In this document: positions 14,001-23,528 of the stretch, piece after piece
How the letters are laid out: every line of letters begins with the position of its first letter
How positions within the stretch are numbered: position 1 is the first letter of the stretch
Program-made: the position numbers and the translations under genes
Notes under the pieces: generated by a model
Seen by the model: only the letters and a program-made list of their open reading frames with translations
Database searches by the model: none
What the model was told of the DNA's origin: nothing
Source of the DNA: Meandrina meandrites
Lineage: Eukaryota > Cnidaria > Anthozoa > Scleractinia > Meandrinidae
Direction of reading: 5' to 3'
Length of the DNA stretch: 64,000 nucleotides
NCBI GenBank assembly: GCA_963693305.1
Contig: OY855906.1
Span: forward strand, 32,627,491-32,691,490

Positions 14001-17000
14001 ACGTCTTCGTTTTAGTTTTTTGTGTATATCATTTAACAGCCGATAAATCAGCGGTTGTTTGCAACGTGCTCTTAAAGCACCTCCAAATGAACTGTTTAGA
14101 TTTTGAAAGCATATGGCTCCTTCAGTACAAAGCTACGATAGCTCAGTTGATAGAGAGCAGTTCTTTGTAATACGCACCATTTGCCCGGCCGTTTGTTCAA
14201 ATAAGGACGGTAGCATTTTCCCCTTTCTTTCTTTTCTAGTTTTTTTTTTTTTAAATCAGTGAACTTTTTAATTTGAAATATAAAGGTAACGTGGATGTGG
14301 ATGCGGGCCAGTCGCAAGCCCGCTATTTCAATAGAACTCAAATAAATAGAATGAGAAGGCTGCTAGTGTAGAAAAACATCAGAGCAATTAATGGCTCCAT
14401 CAGATCAATTAGGACATAGTGATAAACAATTACATTAAGGGTCCCAAGTAGAATTTACCGTTTTGTAGTTGAAAATCCGGACTATTGAATAATAAGGCTT
14501 ACAAGCCATTGTGAAAATAGATTGCAACAAAGCAGCTTGGAATTATTTTATCATTAACACTAATTAAGGGAATATAAATACAAAAACAAACAAACAAAAA
14601 AACACAATAAAGGGTTTTCCAAGTCAAATTTTGCTGCTGCTGGAGAAAATAAAAAGCAAAATACAAATCCTGACAAAATGCTTCTGAAACATTTTAACAT
14701 ATGGATACAGAATATCACAAAAATGTTTGCGACTATCTTGTTTGTGCGGTTGCGCCTTAGATAAATAATTACACAAACAAGTAATAAAATAAATAAAATT
14801 AAATAATAGTATTCGTTTAGCCCCAATACTAGACCTATTGAACTGAAATTTTGTGGTAGGCTTTTAAGTGTGACTGGTATTAAGGGAAAAAAATGTTGTC
14901 TGATTTGAATCATTAATAGCCGAGATATAAGCACTAATGTAGAATTTTCCCATACATTCTCTGTAAATATGTAAATCATTTCTGCCATTAAATAATTCTA
15001 CAGCACGAATACTACACCTTCTGAGCTAAAATTGGAAGACAAGTATCTCTCTTACTCTTATTAATCATACGTTTTTAGTTTTGGTGAACATCATTTGTGA
15101 ACCGAGAAATTTACAATTCAGAGCAATATGCCCATATTCTCTATAATAAGCATGCCCATACATTCTCTGTATGGATCTGTAACTAAAACGATTAAATAAT
15201 TCTACAGCTCGACTATTTGACCTTTCGATCTAAAACATGGTGGAAAGTATCTCTATATGTCTCTTATTAAGCGTCCAATTTTGTATCTGTGTAAATCATC
15301 GAGGAGCCGAGAAATTTGCAATTCTTTGCAACGTGCCCATTCGATGCCCATACATTGCTCTGTAATTATACAAATCATATCTGCAATTAAATAATTCTAC
15401 TGCAGGAATATTGAACCATTTGTCCAAAAATTTGCTGACAAGTAACTCTGTATGAATTTCATTAACCCTACGTTTTTGTTTTTAGTGAAATGTTTTAAGA
15501 ACCGAGAAATTTGCCATTTCGTGTAAAGAGCCCATACATTCTCTGTAATGAGCTTGCCCATACATTCTCTGTATTGATCTGAAACTAAAACGATTAAATA
15601 ATTCTACAGCTCGGCTACTAAACCTATCGATCTAAAACTTGGTGAAAAAATATCTCTATAAGACTATTATTAAGCGTCCATGTTTGTTACTTGTGTTCAT
15701 CATTGAGAAGCCGAGAAATGAGCAATTCTTTGCAACGTGCCCATTCGATGTCCACACATTGCTCTGTAATTATATAAATCATGTCTGCGATTAAATAATT
15801 CTGCAGTCTCGAATATTAAACTTTTCGACCTACAATTTGGTGAAAAATATCTCTGAATGACTCTTATTAATCCTACATTTTTATTTTTGGCACAAATCAT
15901 TTAGCAGCCCAGAAATAAGCAATTGTTTGCAACGTGCTCTTAAAAAATCCTCCAAATGAAATCATGTTTGAATTATTAAAAGTAAGACTCAGTTGATAGA
16001 GAGCAGTTCTTTGTAATACTCTCCATTTGTCCGGTCGTTGGTTCGAATCCAGATGGTGGCGTGAATTTTTTTTCTTTTCTAGGCGTTTTTTTCTTTTTTT
16101 GGAATCAATAAACTTTTAAATTTGAAATATAAAGGTATAACATGCACGCAACAATTAATTTTGATATTATGTGGATGCAGGCCAATCGAAAGTCCGCTAT
16201 TTCAGTAAAACTTCAGCCGCTGAAATCGAAGGAATGAGAACGCTGCAAGTGTAGAAAGCATCAGCGAAATTAATGGCTCCATCACATCAATCACGTAGTG
16301 ATAAACAATTGCATGAAGGGTTCCAAGTAGAATTTACCGTTTTTTGGTTGCAAATTGCTATTGACTAGTGGATCATTGAGAAGCCGAGAAATCAGCAATT
16401 CTACACAACGTGCCCATTCGATGTCCATACATTGCTCTGTAATTGTATAAATCATGCCTGTGATTAAATAATTCTACAGCCCGAATATAACCCCTTTTGA
16501 CCTAAAACTTGGTCGGAAAAGTATCTCTGTGTGATTGATATTAATCCTGCGTTTTTTGGCGTAAATCATTTAACAGGCGAGAAATACAGTAAGACACTAC
16601 CTCTCTGGAACCTCTATTTTCATTCGCCCACTGTAAACACTACCTCTATTGTTATTCAGGGATAGGGGCATTGTTATAGCCTGTTATGTATTGTATTGGG
16701 AACCAATAAAATAACTCGTTCCGAGAGGTAGTGGGCAACCCGAGAAATAAGCACCTCCAAATGCAATGTTTAAATTTTTAAAACATATTGATCCTTCGCT
16801 ATAAGGTTACGATGGCTCAGATGATAGAGAGCGGTTCTTTGTTAAATGCACCATTTGCCCGGCCGTTGGTTAGAATCCGGACGGATGGACGGACGGATGG
16901 ATGGATGGATGGATTAAAGGATGGATGGTTCATGGTTAGGTAAGTAGGTAGGCAGGAAGGCAATTAGTTAGGTAGGTAGACCGGTAGGCAGGAAAGCTAG

Positions 17001-17537
17001 TGGGTAGGGAGAAGGGTATAGAGACTAAGGGGGTTAGGCATGATATCTGATAAATTAAAAGTTTCTTGTTCTTAGTTTAGAAAACATTTCCTGTCATTTA
17101 TTTACTTGCAGTATGCTTCAGTGTTTCGTCACACCCATTTCATACTTTACTGCGAACACGGGAAAGATGATCTATACAAGATCTTGTAGATTCATTAACT
17201 GTCAAATACTAGTATCTACAGTTAGCGAAGACTCAAGATGCCACGTGCCCTCTCCTGCCTGCAATGAACGGCCAGTGGGCGAGGCGACCTAATATGTATA
17301 AGGACCAAATGGAAATAAAGGAACGGGATGACAATGAGAATAATAGAATGAGAATAATAATATATGCTAAAGATTAACACTTAAACTTACCCCTAATATC
17401 CCAGGCGGCTTTTTAAAATTCCAATGCCAATCGTGCTTCCCTGTGTTTTCTAGTTCTACTTGAATCGATGATGCGAAAGCTGCAAACGTCAAGGTGGCAA
17501 ATAAGGTTGTCCAGAAATGCTGCGTGTGGTGAGTCAT
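1919..17537 (-). CDS. Copy A: Eph-ectodomain receptor tyrosine kinase, 3' end outside window
   Basis: Gene model of ten exons: 17391-17537, 12203-12854, 11484-11531, 10769-11113, 6387-6401, 5136-5165, 4196-4301, 3623-3696, 2518-2691 and 1919-2029. Every junction has AG acceptor and GT donor dinucleotides and the frame stays open (1702 nt). The predicted product is a type I membrane receptor: signal peptide, Eph-type ligand-binding domain, short Cys-rich linker, one fibronectin III domain, Thr-rich stalk, membrane helix, juxtamembrane segment and start of the kinase. It probably binds an extracellular ligand and signals by tyrosine phosphorylation. The remaining kinase exons, seen in copy B, are not found between 1 and 1918. 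They lie beyond the window or are lost. Confidence 0.85.
2518..2691 (-). CDS. Copy A exon 9: kinase glycine loop and VAIK lysine
   Basis: A 174-nt exon encoding [20 protein letters not shown], then [17 protein letters not shown]. The glycine-rich loop GSGNFGQV and the ATP-anchoring lysine in VAIK are intact. A YQNV motif lies before the kinase fold. Acceptor TTGCCTAG-type, donor GTAACG, phase 1 to 1. The exon is about 95% identical to copy B 43183-43356; of about eight differences I found only one that changes an amino acid (F/I before RMAAYQ). Confidence 0.9.
3076..3200 (-). repeat. Short palindrome and tRNA-derived SINE fragment in copy A intron
   Basis: A 38-bp near-perfect palindrome (TAGTGTCGAATTT / AAATTCGACACTA) is followed at 3120-3200 by a minus-strand tRNA-like sequence with an A-box-like TGCCCAAATAG and a B-box-like TTCAAATTC. 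The same tRNA-like unit is at 43700-43780, in the corresponding intron of copy B, so it was present before the duplication. It is not a functional tRNA gene: the acceptor stem is not closed. Confidence 0.5.
3623..3696 (-). CDS. Copy A exon 8: juxtamembrane segment
   Basis: A 74-nt exon, acceptor AAAGTAG, donor GTAAGG. It encodes RWRNQKKTKHNDMP, then [11 protein letters not shown]: a basic cytosolic stretch with one tyrosine. Copy B has the same exon at 47736-47809 with four substitutions near its start and an identical second half, including the surrounding splice sites. Confidence 0.8.
4196..4301 (-). CDS. Copy A exon 7: transmembrane segment
   Basis: A 106-nt exon between CAACAG and GTCAGT. 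It encodes [16 protein letters not shown], then VSLLMVLIVSFACYKVLKR: one membrane helix of about 20 residues followed by a basic stop-transfer end. The homologous exon of copy B (49023-49128) has the same length and phase. The two copies differ mainly inside the helix (LMVLIVSFACYKVL against [14 protein letters not shown]). Confidence 0.85.
5061..5094. repeat. (TTTA)n microsatellite
   Basis: About eight TTTA units in an intron of copy A. Confidence 0.9.
5136..5165 (-). CDS. Copy A exon 6: 30-nt Thr-rich stalk microexon
   Basis: The exon encodes ASTTAVPTTE (with split codons) between GCGCAG and GTAACT. Its phase (1 to 1) matches both neighbours. The Thr/Ser/Pro composition suits an O-glycosylated stalk just outside the membrane. 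Joined to the next exon it reads [16 protein letters not shown]. Confidence 0.6.
6387..6401 (-). CDS. Copy A exon 5: 15-nt stalk microexon
   Basis: TAGCCGGAGCTGAAG lies between an acceptor (TTCCACGACAG) and a GTAATA donor. It starts and ends in the phase needed by its neighbours and adds IAGAE to the stalk. It lies just outside the transposon at 6642. A skipped form would also stay in frame, so alternative splicing is possible. Without transcripts this remains a prediction. Confidence 0.5.
6985..7927 (+). pseudogene. Mutator-like/Kolobok-type transposase C-terminal part, broken
   Basis: Read across frames, this encodes YIGDDDSTTFAHLKTSVPYG, then SDLIHVKRSLNTRLYNLS, GNHEKCSPSWCRYQQNP, LPYGKDLHGSSL and SQRNESLNGTIGSKN. 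This order (DDDST..., K.RSL...L, HCWC-like, N..LN...GSKN) is known from large cnidarian and mollusc proteins annotated as Mutator-like transposase domain proteins. Damage: a frame change near 7265, an internal stop at about 7413, and the frame ends at 7928. The N-terminal half is missing. Not functional. Confidence 0.65.
7945..8881 (+). pseudogene. DEDDh 3'-5' exonuclease domain, frameshifted
   Basis: The exonuclease motifs are in order: KFILFDIETSSTARRTELLQ (motif I, D and E), then HNSFVFDTPRLL (motif II, D) and HDALEDVKAL (motif III, His and Asp). This is the DnaQ/RNase T fold. The first motif lies in another frame than the rest; the break is near 8165. A second break near 7925 separates it from the transposase part. 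From 8201 the frame is open for 226 codons. In related cnidarian proteins this domain is fused after the transposase, so I read it as one original protein. A tail (KSMVEKLADAGLSFTTLQNI) follows the catalytic domain. Confidence 0.65.
9613..10768. other. Copy A intron, no gene seen
   Basis: Intronic sequence between the TTAA element and the FN3 exon. No second FN3 exon was found. Around 10040-10370 there is a loosely repeated motif (GCATAAGCAC, CCTGAACAAACAGACCGA / CCTGAGCAAACAAACCGG), two diverged copies about 210 bp apart. Confidence 0.5.
10769..11113 (-). CDS. Copy A exon 4: fibronectin type III domain
   Basis: A 345-nt exon holding one FN3 domain: PRNVTITFVNQSAVEIRWQP, then PPEITGDQTHVHYDVDCRKP, a Cys-containing loop, and TVADLSPFAKYAFNIYAKNR near the end. 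The YDVDCRKPC stretch resembles the first FN3 domain of Eph receptors (Y.I.CKKC). The core Trp, the L.P...Y.F motif and the strand spacing are intact. Eph receptors have two FN3 domains; no second one was seen before the membrane helix. The exon ends in phase 1 at GTAAGT. Confidence 0.85.
11484..11531 (-). CDS. Copy A exon 3: Cys-rich (GCC2/GCC3-like) linker
   Basis: A 48-nt exon between AG and GTAAGT. Joined in frame it gives CEACPDGNYNDQQGLNCT, the C.ACPPG.Y......C pattern found between the ligand-binding domain and the fibronectin domains of Eph receptors. Only one unit is present, where Eph receptors usually have several. It is too short to be found by ORF calling alone; phase and motif support it. 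Confidence 0.75.
12203..12854 (-). CDS. Copy A exon 2: Eph ligand-binding domain and start of Cys-rich region
   Basis: A 652-nt exon. Its start WMRRTNPTRYVACDV, followed by NNWLISDQI, corresponds to the Eph receptor pattern (Y..C.V.....NWL.T..I). The jelly-roll core then follows (IDLTIEYYIASCSKF, GGPYCVDMFDVYV, KSKHVLLAFHNSGACTNLYS, VKVTYNVCPDETL). After it comes a sushi-like Cys-rich part (VQGNCNKDAVQVAGNLYVRC, GEWNINGLEGRCICKEDM, GGKCEG), the same order as in Eph receptors. Cysteines are kept in pairs. The acceptor is TTTTCGTAG and the donor GTGTGT, leaving phase 1. The closest alternative is another galactose-binding-like jelly roll, but the CPDETL and GEW...G.C.C signature favours Eph. 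Confidence 0.85.
12880..12943 (-). pseudogene. Duplicated 5' end of the ligand-binding exon
   Basis: Just upstream of exon 2 is a second acceptor-like site followed by a frame reading WVRKESKQNPLRYTACDVY, clearly homologous to the exon 2 start WMRRTNPTRYVACDV. After about 19 codons the frame runs through intron sequence to a stop. It is either a small tandem duplication left behind or the relic of an earlier exon. Use of this acceptor would truncate the receptor. Confidence 0.6.
13345..13890. mobile_element. Long palindrome (fold-back MITE) inside the tandem repeat
   Basis: Two arms of about 270 bp mirror each other around about 13617. The left arm reads GCCCAATGATTGGTGAGTAC and ACACCCTTAATTTGGCTTT; the right arm has the inverse (CCAAAATTAAGGGTGT, GTACTCAACGACCATTGGGC). 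The same arm sequence (CATAGCAACAG, GTTAAAAACACCCTTAATTT, CGGTTTCAGAGCCACC) is the left internal part of the TTAA transposon at 6642, so this may be a derivative of that family. The RNA or single strand would form one long hairpin. Confidence 0.75.
14130..14214 (+). repeat. tRNA-like SINE head, copy 1
   Basis: An A box (TAGCTCAGTTGATAGAG) and a degraded B box (GTTTGTTCAAATAAGG) are spaced as in a tRNA. The ends GCTACGA and GGTAGC can pair as a partial acceptor stem. It is followed by a T-rich segment and AATTTGAAATATAAAGGTAAC, shared with copy 2. This is a pseudo-tRNA at the head of a SINE, not a working tRNA gene. Confidence 0.6.
15983..16066 (+). repeat. tRNA-like SINE head, copy 2
   Basis: CTCAGTTGATAGAGAGCAG is followed by GTTGGTTCGAATCCAG, the best preserved B box of the three copies. 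The downstream T-rich stretch and AAATTTGAAATATAAAGGTA match copy 1. Confidence 0.65.
16800..16890 (+). repeat. tRNA-like SINE head, copy 3
   Basis: TGGCTCAGATGATAGAGAGC is followed by CCGTTGGTTAGAATCCGG. It runs directly into a (GGAT)n microsatellite, which probably grew from its 3' end. Confidence 0.6.
16885..17010. repeat. (GGAY)n and (GTAGGCAG)-like simple repeats
   Basis: GGATGGAC/GGATGGAT units are followed by GGTAGGTA/GGCAGGAA units. Confidence 0.8.
17391..17537 (-). CDS. Copy A exon 1: signal peptide and start of Eph ligand-binding domain
   Basis: The exon starts at ATG 17537 and ends at a GTAAGT donor. The product begins MTHHTQHFWTTLFATLTFAA and continues FASSIQVELENTG, a clear secretion signal with likely cleavage near FASS-I. 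The mature start, QVELENTGKHDWHWNF, then KPPGILG, matches the first strand of Eph ligand-binding domains (V.L.DT....W...PP.GW). Joined to the next exon it gives ...GILG-WM, restoring the usual GW. The 49 codons end in phase 0. No promoter motif is recognised upstream. Confidence 0.8.
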
Positions 17538-17974
17538 AACTAAAAATTGAGTGAATTATTAAAAGAAACTGAAAGTGTAGACATTGTCAATGTTATTAAA
17601 CTATCACACTACAGTAAAAACCCGCATATAAGAACACCCATTTTTGGGATTCAGGCTTATTGGGTTCTTATATGTCGGGTATTTAATGCAAAATCAGGCT
17701 GAAAGTGTTCTTAAGTGTTCTTATTTTTAACTGTAAGGGACATACTAGACTATGATGAAATAAGAGTGGGCAACACAATACTTTAATTAATTAATTCTCA
17801 ATTATTTCCTTACAATAATTTATGCCATAGTGAGGTTACAGACACTGCATGTTCCTTATGTAAAAGGGAAGAGGTTTTATATATAAGAACAATTTATTAT
17901 TTTTCATGCTGAATGCGTTCTTATATATGTGCTCCTTTTTTTTTGTTACCAAATTTCAACCTGGGTGTTCTTAA

Positions 17975-18995
17975 GGTGGTCTTATACTCAAAAATGTATT
18001 TTTCTCGTAAAACAACTTTGTGGGACAGTTTTGCTATCAAGTTAAAGGAATCCACAGTCTGACATCGAAAATGGGCTTTTTCACGTCACGTGCCACAATA
18101 GTTGATGAATAACCAGCACCCTAAGTTTTAAAAGAAAGAGGTATTCACGCACAATATCTTAAAAATAAGAGGTTCGAGAAGCATGCAATTAAGTTTATTC
18201 TGTCCAGAAGTAAGTCGCCCAGGAGACAAACCTAAAAAAACCATGCTTTGAGTCATATTTTTCTTGAAAATGAGAATTTATCAACTAATAAAGGTAATAT
18301 TAACTAATATTAACTCGATAATAGGGCGACAATTTAATCTATTCGATGTGTTTGAGGTTTAACTCCTAGAGAATGGTATTCTCATCCAATCCTGAAAATT
18401 TGAGGACTTTTGGTTGAAATCGAAGAAAGATATCGTGCTTGAAATATTCGTGATCTGGCTGTTTTTGCTATTTGAGAAATCAAGCTTTAAAGTTTTACTT
18501 ATGTCTTTAAGAGCTTTAACAGACCAAAGTAGCCCTGTGGACTGGCGGGGAGCTCAGAAAAGAACAGGAGGGGGGGGGGGGGGGGGGGTAGATTATAAGG
18601 AGTTAGATAAATGTTGCATTCAAAACATAACACACCAGTAATAGAAATAGTAGCCAGACATGATCGTATAAAATGGCAGTAGGAACAATATTCAGGACGA
18701 TGATTGAAAACTTCGCACTGCGTAAGACTTCCAAGCTTTTCTGTAAAATGTAATCTGAATATTTAGAATTGTGTCTAGTTTGTAAGCAACTTTTTAATGG
18801 TAAACAACTGTTGCTATGGCCGTTGCTATGTTAAAATTTAGTTACTAGCATGCAGATTTCTTAATTTAGGCATACTTCAATGCGGAATTAGGGCAATTCA
18901 ATACGTTTCCCAGATGATGTGGGATCTTAACCGTTCATGTTTCAGAAAAATGGTTTTTGCACGAGAAAATTGATGTTTTTGAGTATAAGACCACC
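17975..18995. mobile_element. TTAA-flanked element nested in the TA element
   Basis: Termini GGTGGTCTTATACTCAAAAA and TTTTTGAGTATAAGACCACC are exact inverses. TTAA lies at 17971-17974 and 18996-18999. The element is 1021 bp. Removing it rejoins GGGTGTTC-TTAA-TCCACATGTTC of the host element, which is direct evidence for order of insertion. No transposase is seen. Confidence 0.85.
18570..18588. repeat. Poly-G run
   Basis: Nineteen consecutive G bases inside the TTAA element. Candidate G-quadruplex tract. Confidence 0.95.
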
Positions 18996-19032
18996 TTAAT
19001 CCACATGTTCTTATATGCAAGTTTTTACTGTA

Positions 19033-21436
19033 TAATCAGTGTATCATCATGTTTGTTGTTGTAAGACGTTCTTAGTAATACTACAGCACAAGAAAATAAA
19101 ATGTGAATCAACATACAATTGCGAAGCACGTTATAAAAATCTGTACAAAATATGGGCTATATTTTGTACAGAACACCATTGATTATGTTTCAATGCATTT
19201 CCACTACTCAAACGATAATCCGAGCACAACAGCTTACATATGGACCTATTCCAAACGATCGATATCAAGGCATTTCTTGCTTAAACTACTATATTTGGCC
19301 CTGGTTACGGTTTATGGAGTAACTGGTTTTTGAAGGGTAGTCTATAATCCCGGCCATCCGGTGGTCACCCGACGTGAAAATACAATAACATTCAGTTATT
19401 TATAAACTCCTCTGACTCAAAGCATTGCAATAAGATTGAGCTCCTAGCGTCACAGCGGAAATGGAACGCTTCGTTCCAAATCCACTGGCGGATATGAAAC
19501 TCCTTTAGCAGATTTGAACCCACTTACAATTCGTTTATTTTCATTTTGATTCTACCGTGTTCATAATGGATTTCATTTGCAAGCTGTTTGACTTTAAAAA
19601 GCAAATAACCTTATTTCAACCAAAAAATGCGATTTCCCTACCCTATTTTAGATCTTATACCAATTCAGACCAACAATTATATCTAATTGTTAACCAAAGT
19701 GCACAAGCCATATCCTATTTTAGACCAAAAGGGTTAAACTCTATGTTCTATTTCAGGCACGCCAAAACGCCGTACCCTTTGGCGGGAGTTGCAGTCTATT
19801 CAGGTTCAGGGTATCTCAGGGCTCTGATGTCACTCTAACGCATCAACTGTAAATTTGCATTTGTTTCTCTTCGGTACTGTTTAACAGTTGGGTATCATTG
19901 TGAAAAAAAAAACAAAAAACTTTATTCTTATTCTTGTTTGAATGAGGGGCCTGCAATATAATGACTTGTTTATTTTTCAATTGACTCTCACGGGGCATAC
20001 TGGGATGTAAGCGAAAGAAACCGTTCTGAGTGGCTCCAAAATACCGCGATTCAAGCTCGCATGCACTGTTCGGGGTTGCGGCTTCGCCACTCGCCGATCG
20101 TATATCATGCTAGTTCCAGATCGCCGCTCACGAGCTTTGAAGGAAAATAGACTACTTGCGTTCTAGCTCAATCTAGGGAAGGTTAATGGTTACCCGATAA
20201 TTGAACTGTTAACTGAGATCGTAAAAAGCGGCTTAGACCAAATGTGAGAGAAATAGAGAATAGGCAATATTTTTAAATTCACAATTTACGCACCGTAAAC
20301 CTCTTCTGCTTCATTTGTCTACAACTTTTGCTGGGAGTTTCCGATCTTTCCATACTTTTCAGCAACGTTTTAGCTGGCATTAAGCTTTCAAATAATCCAT
20401 GGGATCTTAGCATTACTTAAACTTTGTTGTTCAGCTCCCAATTATACACAAGAATAATATTTTAAAGCAAAAATTCAACAGTCAACTGTGCAGCAATTTC
20501 TACCCAGCCGATTTCGTTGAAACTTGCTCACATTAAAACTTGGATAATTTGAACTAGTTGACATTAATTAGAAAAAAATCTATCGTCGCGTTTGGAAAAT
20601 ATTCGCGTTTTTTTCATAAATTGATTTTTTTAAAAACGCTAATACCTCGTGTTCGTTTATGTTGTTCGCCCTAAAGTTCAAAGCTTTATAAAATTTGAAC
20701 ATTTGTTATTTCGATTGCCAAAAATCAGAGAAATCGGTTAACGTTTACATGCCGAAAACTCGATTTAGAAAAGAGCACCTCCGTTCCCAAAAAATAGCCG
20801 CGGGCCACCTTAAACTAATTGTGTCAAAATTAAAATAATAATATTGTACCGATTAATCGTAATTTAACGCTTACAGCCATCCTGGATCTAAAGGATTTCG
20901 AGGCTGTTAAGGTGAAAACTATTTCAAGTCGCAAATGTTATCTCATGTACTGAGAAAATCTCATGTACTGATTTGTTTTTCAAATCTCGCAAGTAATTTC
21001 CTTTGCAGCCGTGGGAAAACAGATGAAAATGACCAAGCGAGCTGAACTTCCGCATGGCAACCAACCGTTTTGTAGAACAGTATTTTCTTCCACATTGCAT
21101 GGCATTAACTCAGCTACAAACAAGTGAAAGACTAACAGCAAAAGATGAAAGTTAAGATGTCGAACGAAAACAGTTTCGTCCTCTACAAGACCAGATTTGA
21201 GTTTTGACGATGATTGAAATCCACTAAAAGCCATTTGTAACTTAATCAAAAATTTGAGAAAACAAACAAACATTTGATAGCAAAATGCAACTAGGATAAC
21301 TTAAAATACATGCATTGTTTTACTGGTAATACACTTACCAATTCCTGATCGACTGCCAGTCTTAAATCGTCGAAAGATTCTTTGCAAGAGTAGCCTACGA
21401 TCAGTCAACACGCAAACAGTGCTGAGGCAAATGCTT
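19033..21436. other. Intergenic, no gene recognised
   Basis: Upstream of copy A. No coding signal is convincing. One lone TTAA-type end (GGGCCACC-TTAA, about 20802-20813) has no visible partner. AT-rich decayed repeats elsewhere. Confidence 0.5.
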
Positions 21437-21662
21437 AAGCCTGGTTCACACTAGCGAAATAACGACATAACGGCAAGGTCACGCAAATGCGAAAAACACT
21501 TCATGTTGCTGTTTTATGTCACCAGTGTTAAGAACATAACATAACGACATAGTAGGAACATAATGACATAAGCATAACGACATAAGGAAAGAACTGAACT
21601 TTTCTTTATGTCGTTATGTCCATGTCATTATGTCGTTATGTCGCTAGTGTGAACCAGGCTTT
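21437..21662. mobile_element. 226-bp MITE with AACGACATAA repeats
   Basis: Ends AAGCCTGGTTCACACTAGCG and CGCTAGTGTGAACCAGGCTT are inverted repeats. The inside is built from ATAACGACATAA units in both orientations. No clear target duplication. No coding capacity. Confidence 0.8.
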
Positions 21663-22748
21663 ACACGGTTGACTTCCTTCAGGGATTCACAGACAGATCA
21701 TGAATATGCAGACATAGAGAGTAAAAACTTGTCACCAAATTATGTCACTGTACAAAATAATCGGTCTGTACGGGCAAAACGTGTTAGAAAATGTAGTGGC
21801 TTTAAAGTAGGTGGGAAAATATTTCAGTTTTGTTATGTCCTTCATAACCCATGATTCAGCGGAAAACTTATGGTAAAGGACCGATTTCGCGAAAAGTTTG
21901 TATTGTGTGACGCTGACCCGGGCCGTCAGAAGTTTGGCAAGCTTTCAAACAAGGCTTGTTTCAAAGATTTGCATACTTTCTAATGTTGCCAATTACGTTT
22001 AACGAAGGAAAACGCGAACGGGTGTTCTTCGGTGTTTCACTGGTCGAAAGAAATTGAATTTGCTTGGTTGCAGTTTTCAAATTCTTCTTATACAGGTATG
22101 CGCGCGAAAAAAAAAATGGTAAAAGTTTTGAACAATATTTTAGGTCATGATTTAAAAATTATCTATCATTATCGATGAAATCTTAAACCTCCTCATCCGT
22201 AAAATTAAAAAAAAAAAAAAAACCATTCGTTGAATTCTCATAGAACCCTTTTCCGTATAAGACGTCATCTCCATAAATAAAGGACGCACAAACAGACAAA
22301 AGTGTTGCTCTTTACTATTATCCCTTTGTCAAGCCGGTAAAAAAAGTCATTGGAGATTAAAGGAAACTCTTTTGATAATTTTTTTGCTAGGCTGTATTTT
22401 TGTTCACCTGATAAATCATATAATTTTTGAAATGCAGACTTTTCATTTTTTGGCCCCGTCCATAATAGCCCGGATGCGTGTTTTTCAGCGCTACGTTTGT
22501 ACTAAATATGCATCTGTTCACATTATCGTTTTCACGGGGTTTTCACTGTTCACACAAATGCGTTTTATAGTCATGAGCATTTGACAACGTTTTTGAAAGC
22601 CTCCGTCTCCACTGTTCACTCTTATATGATAGGAATGGCCCATGTATCTTCAAAAGCCGGCTTAGTTTTCGCCGCTGATGGCGGCACGCCAGCGTTTTTG
22701 TAACGTTTTCAAATTTTTTAACTCTGACAGTGATTAATGGGAAAGTAA
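21663..22748. other. Intergenic, no gene recognised
   Basis: Short open frames only, with no family resemblance. A run of A lies at about 22208-22222. Confidence 0.4.
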
Positions 22749-23528
22749 AGGCCCGTTCCAAACGCCGCTCCACTCATGTGCCGAACCTAACTGGTGAATA
22801 AAGTACGGCAGAAGAGCGGCGTTGGAATCAGTTTGGTCCGGCAGTTTTGATTAGGTTCGGCAAACAACGTTAAGTTCGGCAGGGTCTGCCGCACTATGCG
22901 GCATTGGAGCGGCGGCTGATTCATACGGCGTTGTTCTCATGTGCCGAACCTAATGCATGAATTACTGTAATGTATTTTCGATATAACAGCGCTCATGATT
23001 GGTCTAAAGTGGAGTGGCGTGACTACGTCTGACCAGTCATGTATGAAGCACGACGGCATAAAATTCCGGGGAATTTAATTCGCTCACCGGGCTCGCATTT
23101 TGTTTATCTTTTAATATGTTTCAGCTCAAGAGAAGCGGAACTTCATGGGAAAATTGTTTTGGTGGTAATTCCTTTTTGCTGTTTCCCCAATTTGTGAGAT
23201 CAGATTTGTAGATTAGCATTTACAAACTAATTCTCGAGAGAAAACCAGTTTAAATAATATAAATCTCGCGGAATGAATTTGCTTTTCCGGAAATATTATT
23301 ATTATAGCAAAACTTGCGTAATAGTTTGCTGATTTCGACTGCAAAAACCTTTTATCATCCTCAACGCAGACGTTCAGTCAACATTATTATTGTTAACGAC
23401 TTGTTTCCGCGAATTGAGTTCGACACAAACACGCCGTTTGAATCAGCTGTCGCTCCAAAGTCGCTCTAAGGTCGAACCTTACTGAGTTAGGTTCGGCACA
23501 TGAGTGGAGCGGCGTTTGGAACGGGCCT
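22749..23528. mobile_element. PIF/Harbinger-like MITE
   Basis: Ends GGCCCGTTCCAAACGCCGCT and AGCGGCGTTTGGAACGGGCC are inverted. The similarity continues through CATGTGCCGAACCTAACT. TAA stands on both sides. The GGCCC ends and TAA/TTA target fit PIF/Harbinger. The motif GTGCCGAACCTAA occurs again at about 22938. About 780 bp, no transposase. Confidence 0.7.

Larger units (their letters stand above)
12960..16760. repeat. Tandem repeat of about 200-bp units, interrupted
   Basis: Diverged units recur about every 200 bp (clearly at 15201, 15397, 15600 and 15800, also near 13198, 13948, 14995 and 16470). Each unit carries AATTCTACAGC(A/T)CGAATA, then CCTTTTGACCTAAAA, AAGTATCTCT, CTTATTAATCC, CCGAGAAATTTGCAATT, CAACGTGCCCATACATT and CTCTGTAATTATATAAATC. 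All lie in copy A's first intron. The units are interrupted by a palindromic element and by SINE heads. Confidence 0.75.
17612..19030. mobile_element. TA-flanked inverted-repeat element (Tc1/mariner-like MITE)
   Basis: The left end CAGTAAAAACCCGCATATAA and right end TTATATGCAAGTTTTTACTG are inverted repeats, each flanked by TA (17610-17611, 19031-19032). Inside, the motif GTTCTTATAT recurs in both orientations. TA target sites and CAGT ends fit the Tc1/mariner group. There is no transposase. It carries a nested TTAA element and lies just upstream of the copy A start codon. Confidence 0.75.

Noticed and set aside
14130..16890. tRNA genes
   Set aside because: A and B boxes are recognisable, but stems and anticodon arms are not intact and the flanks are shared SINE sequence.
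20802..20813. TTAA element end (GGGCCACC-TTAA)
   Set aside because: No matching opposite end could be found, so no element is called.
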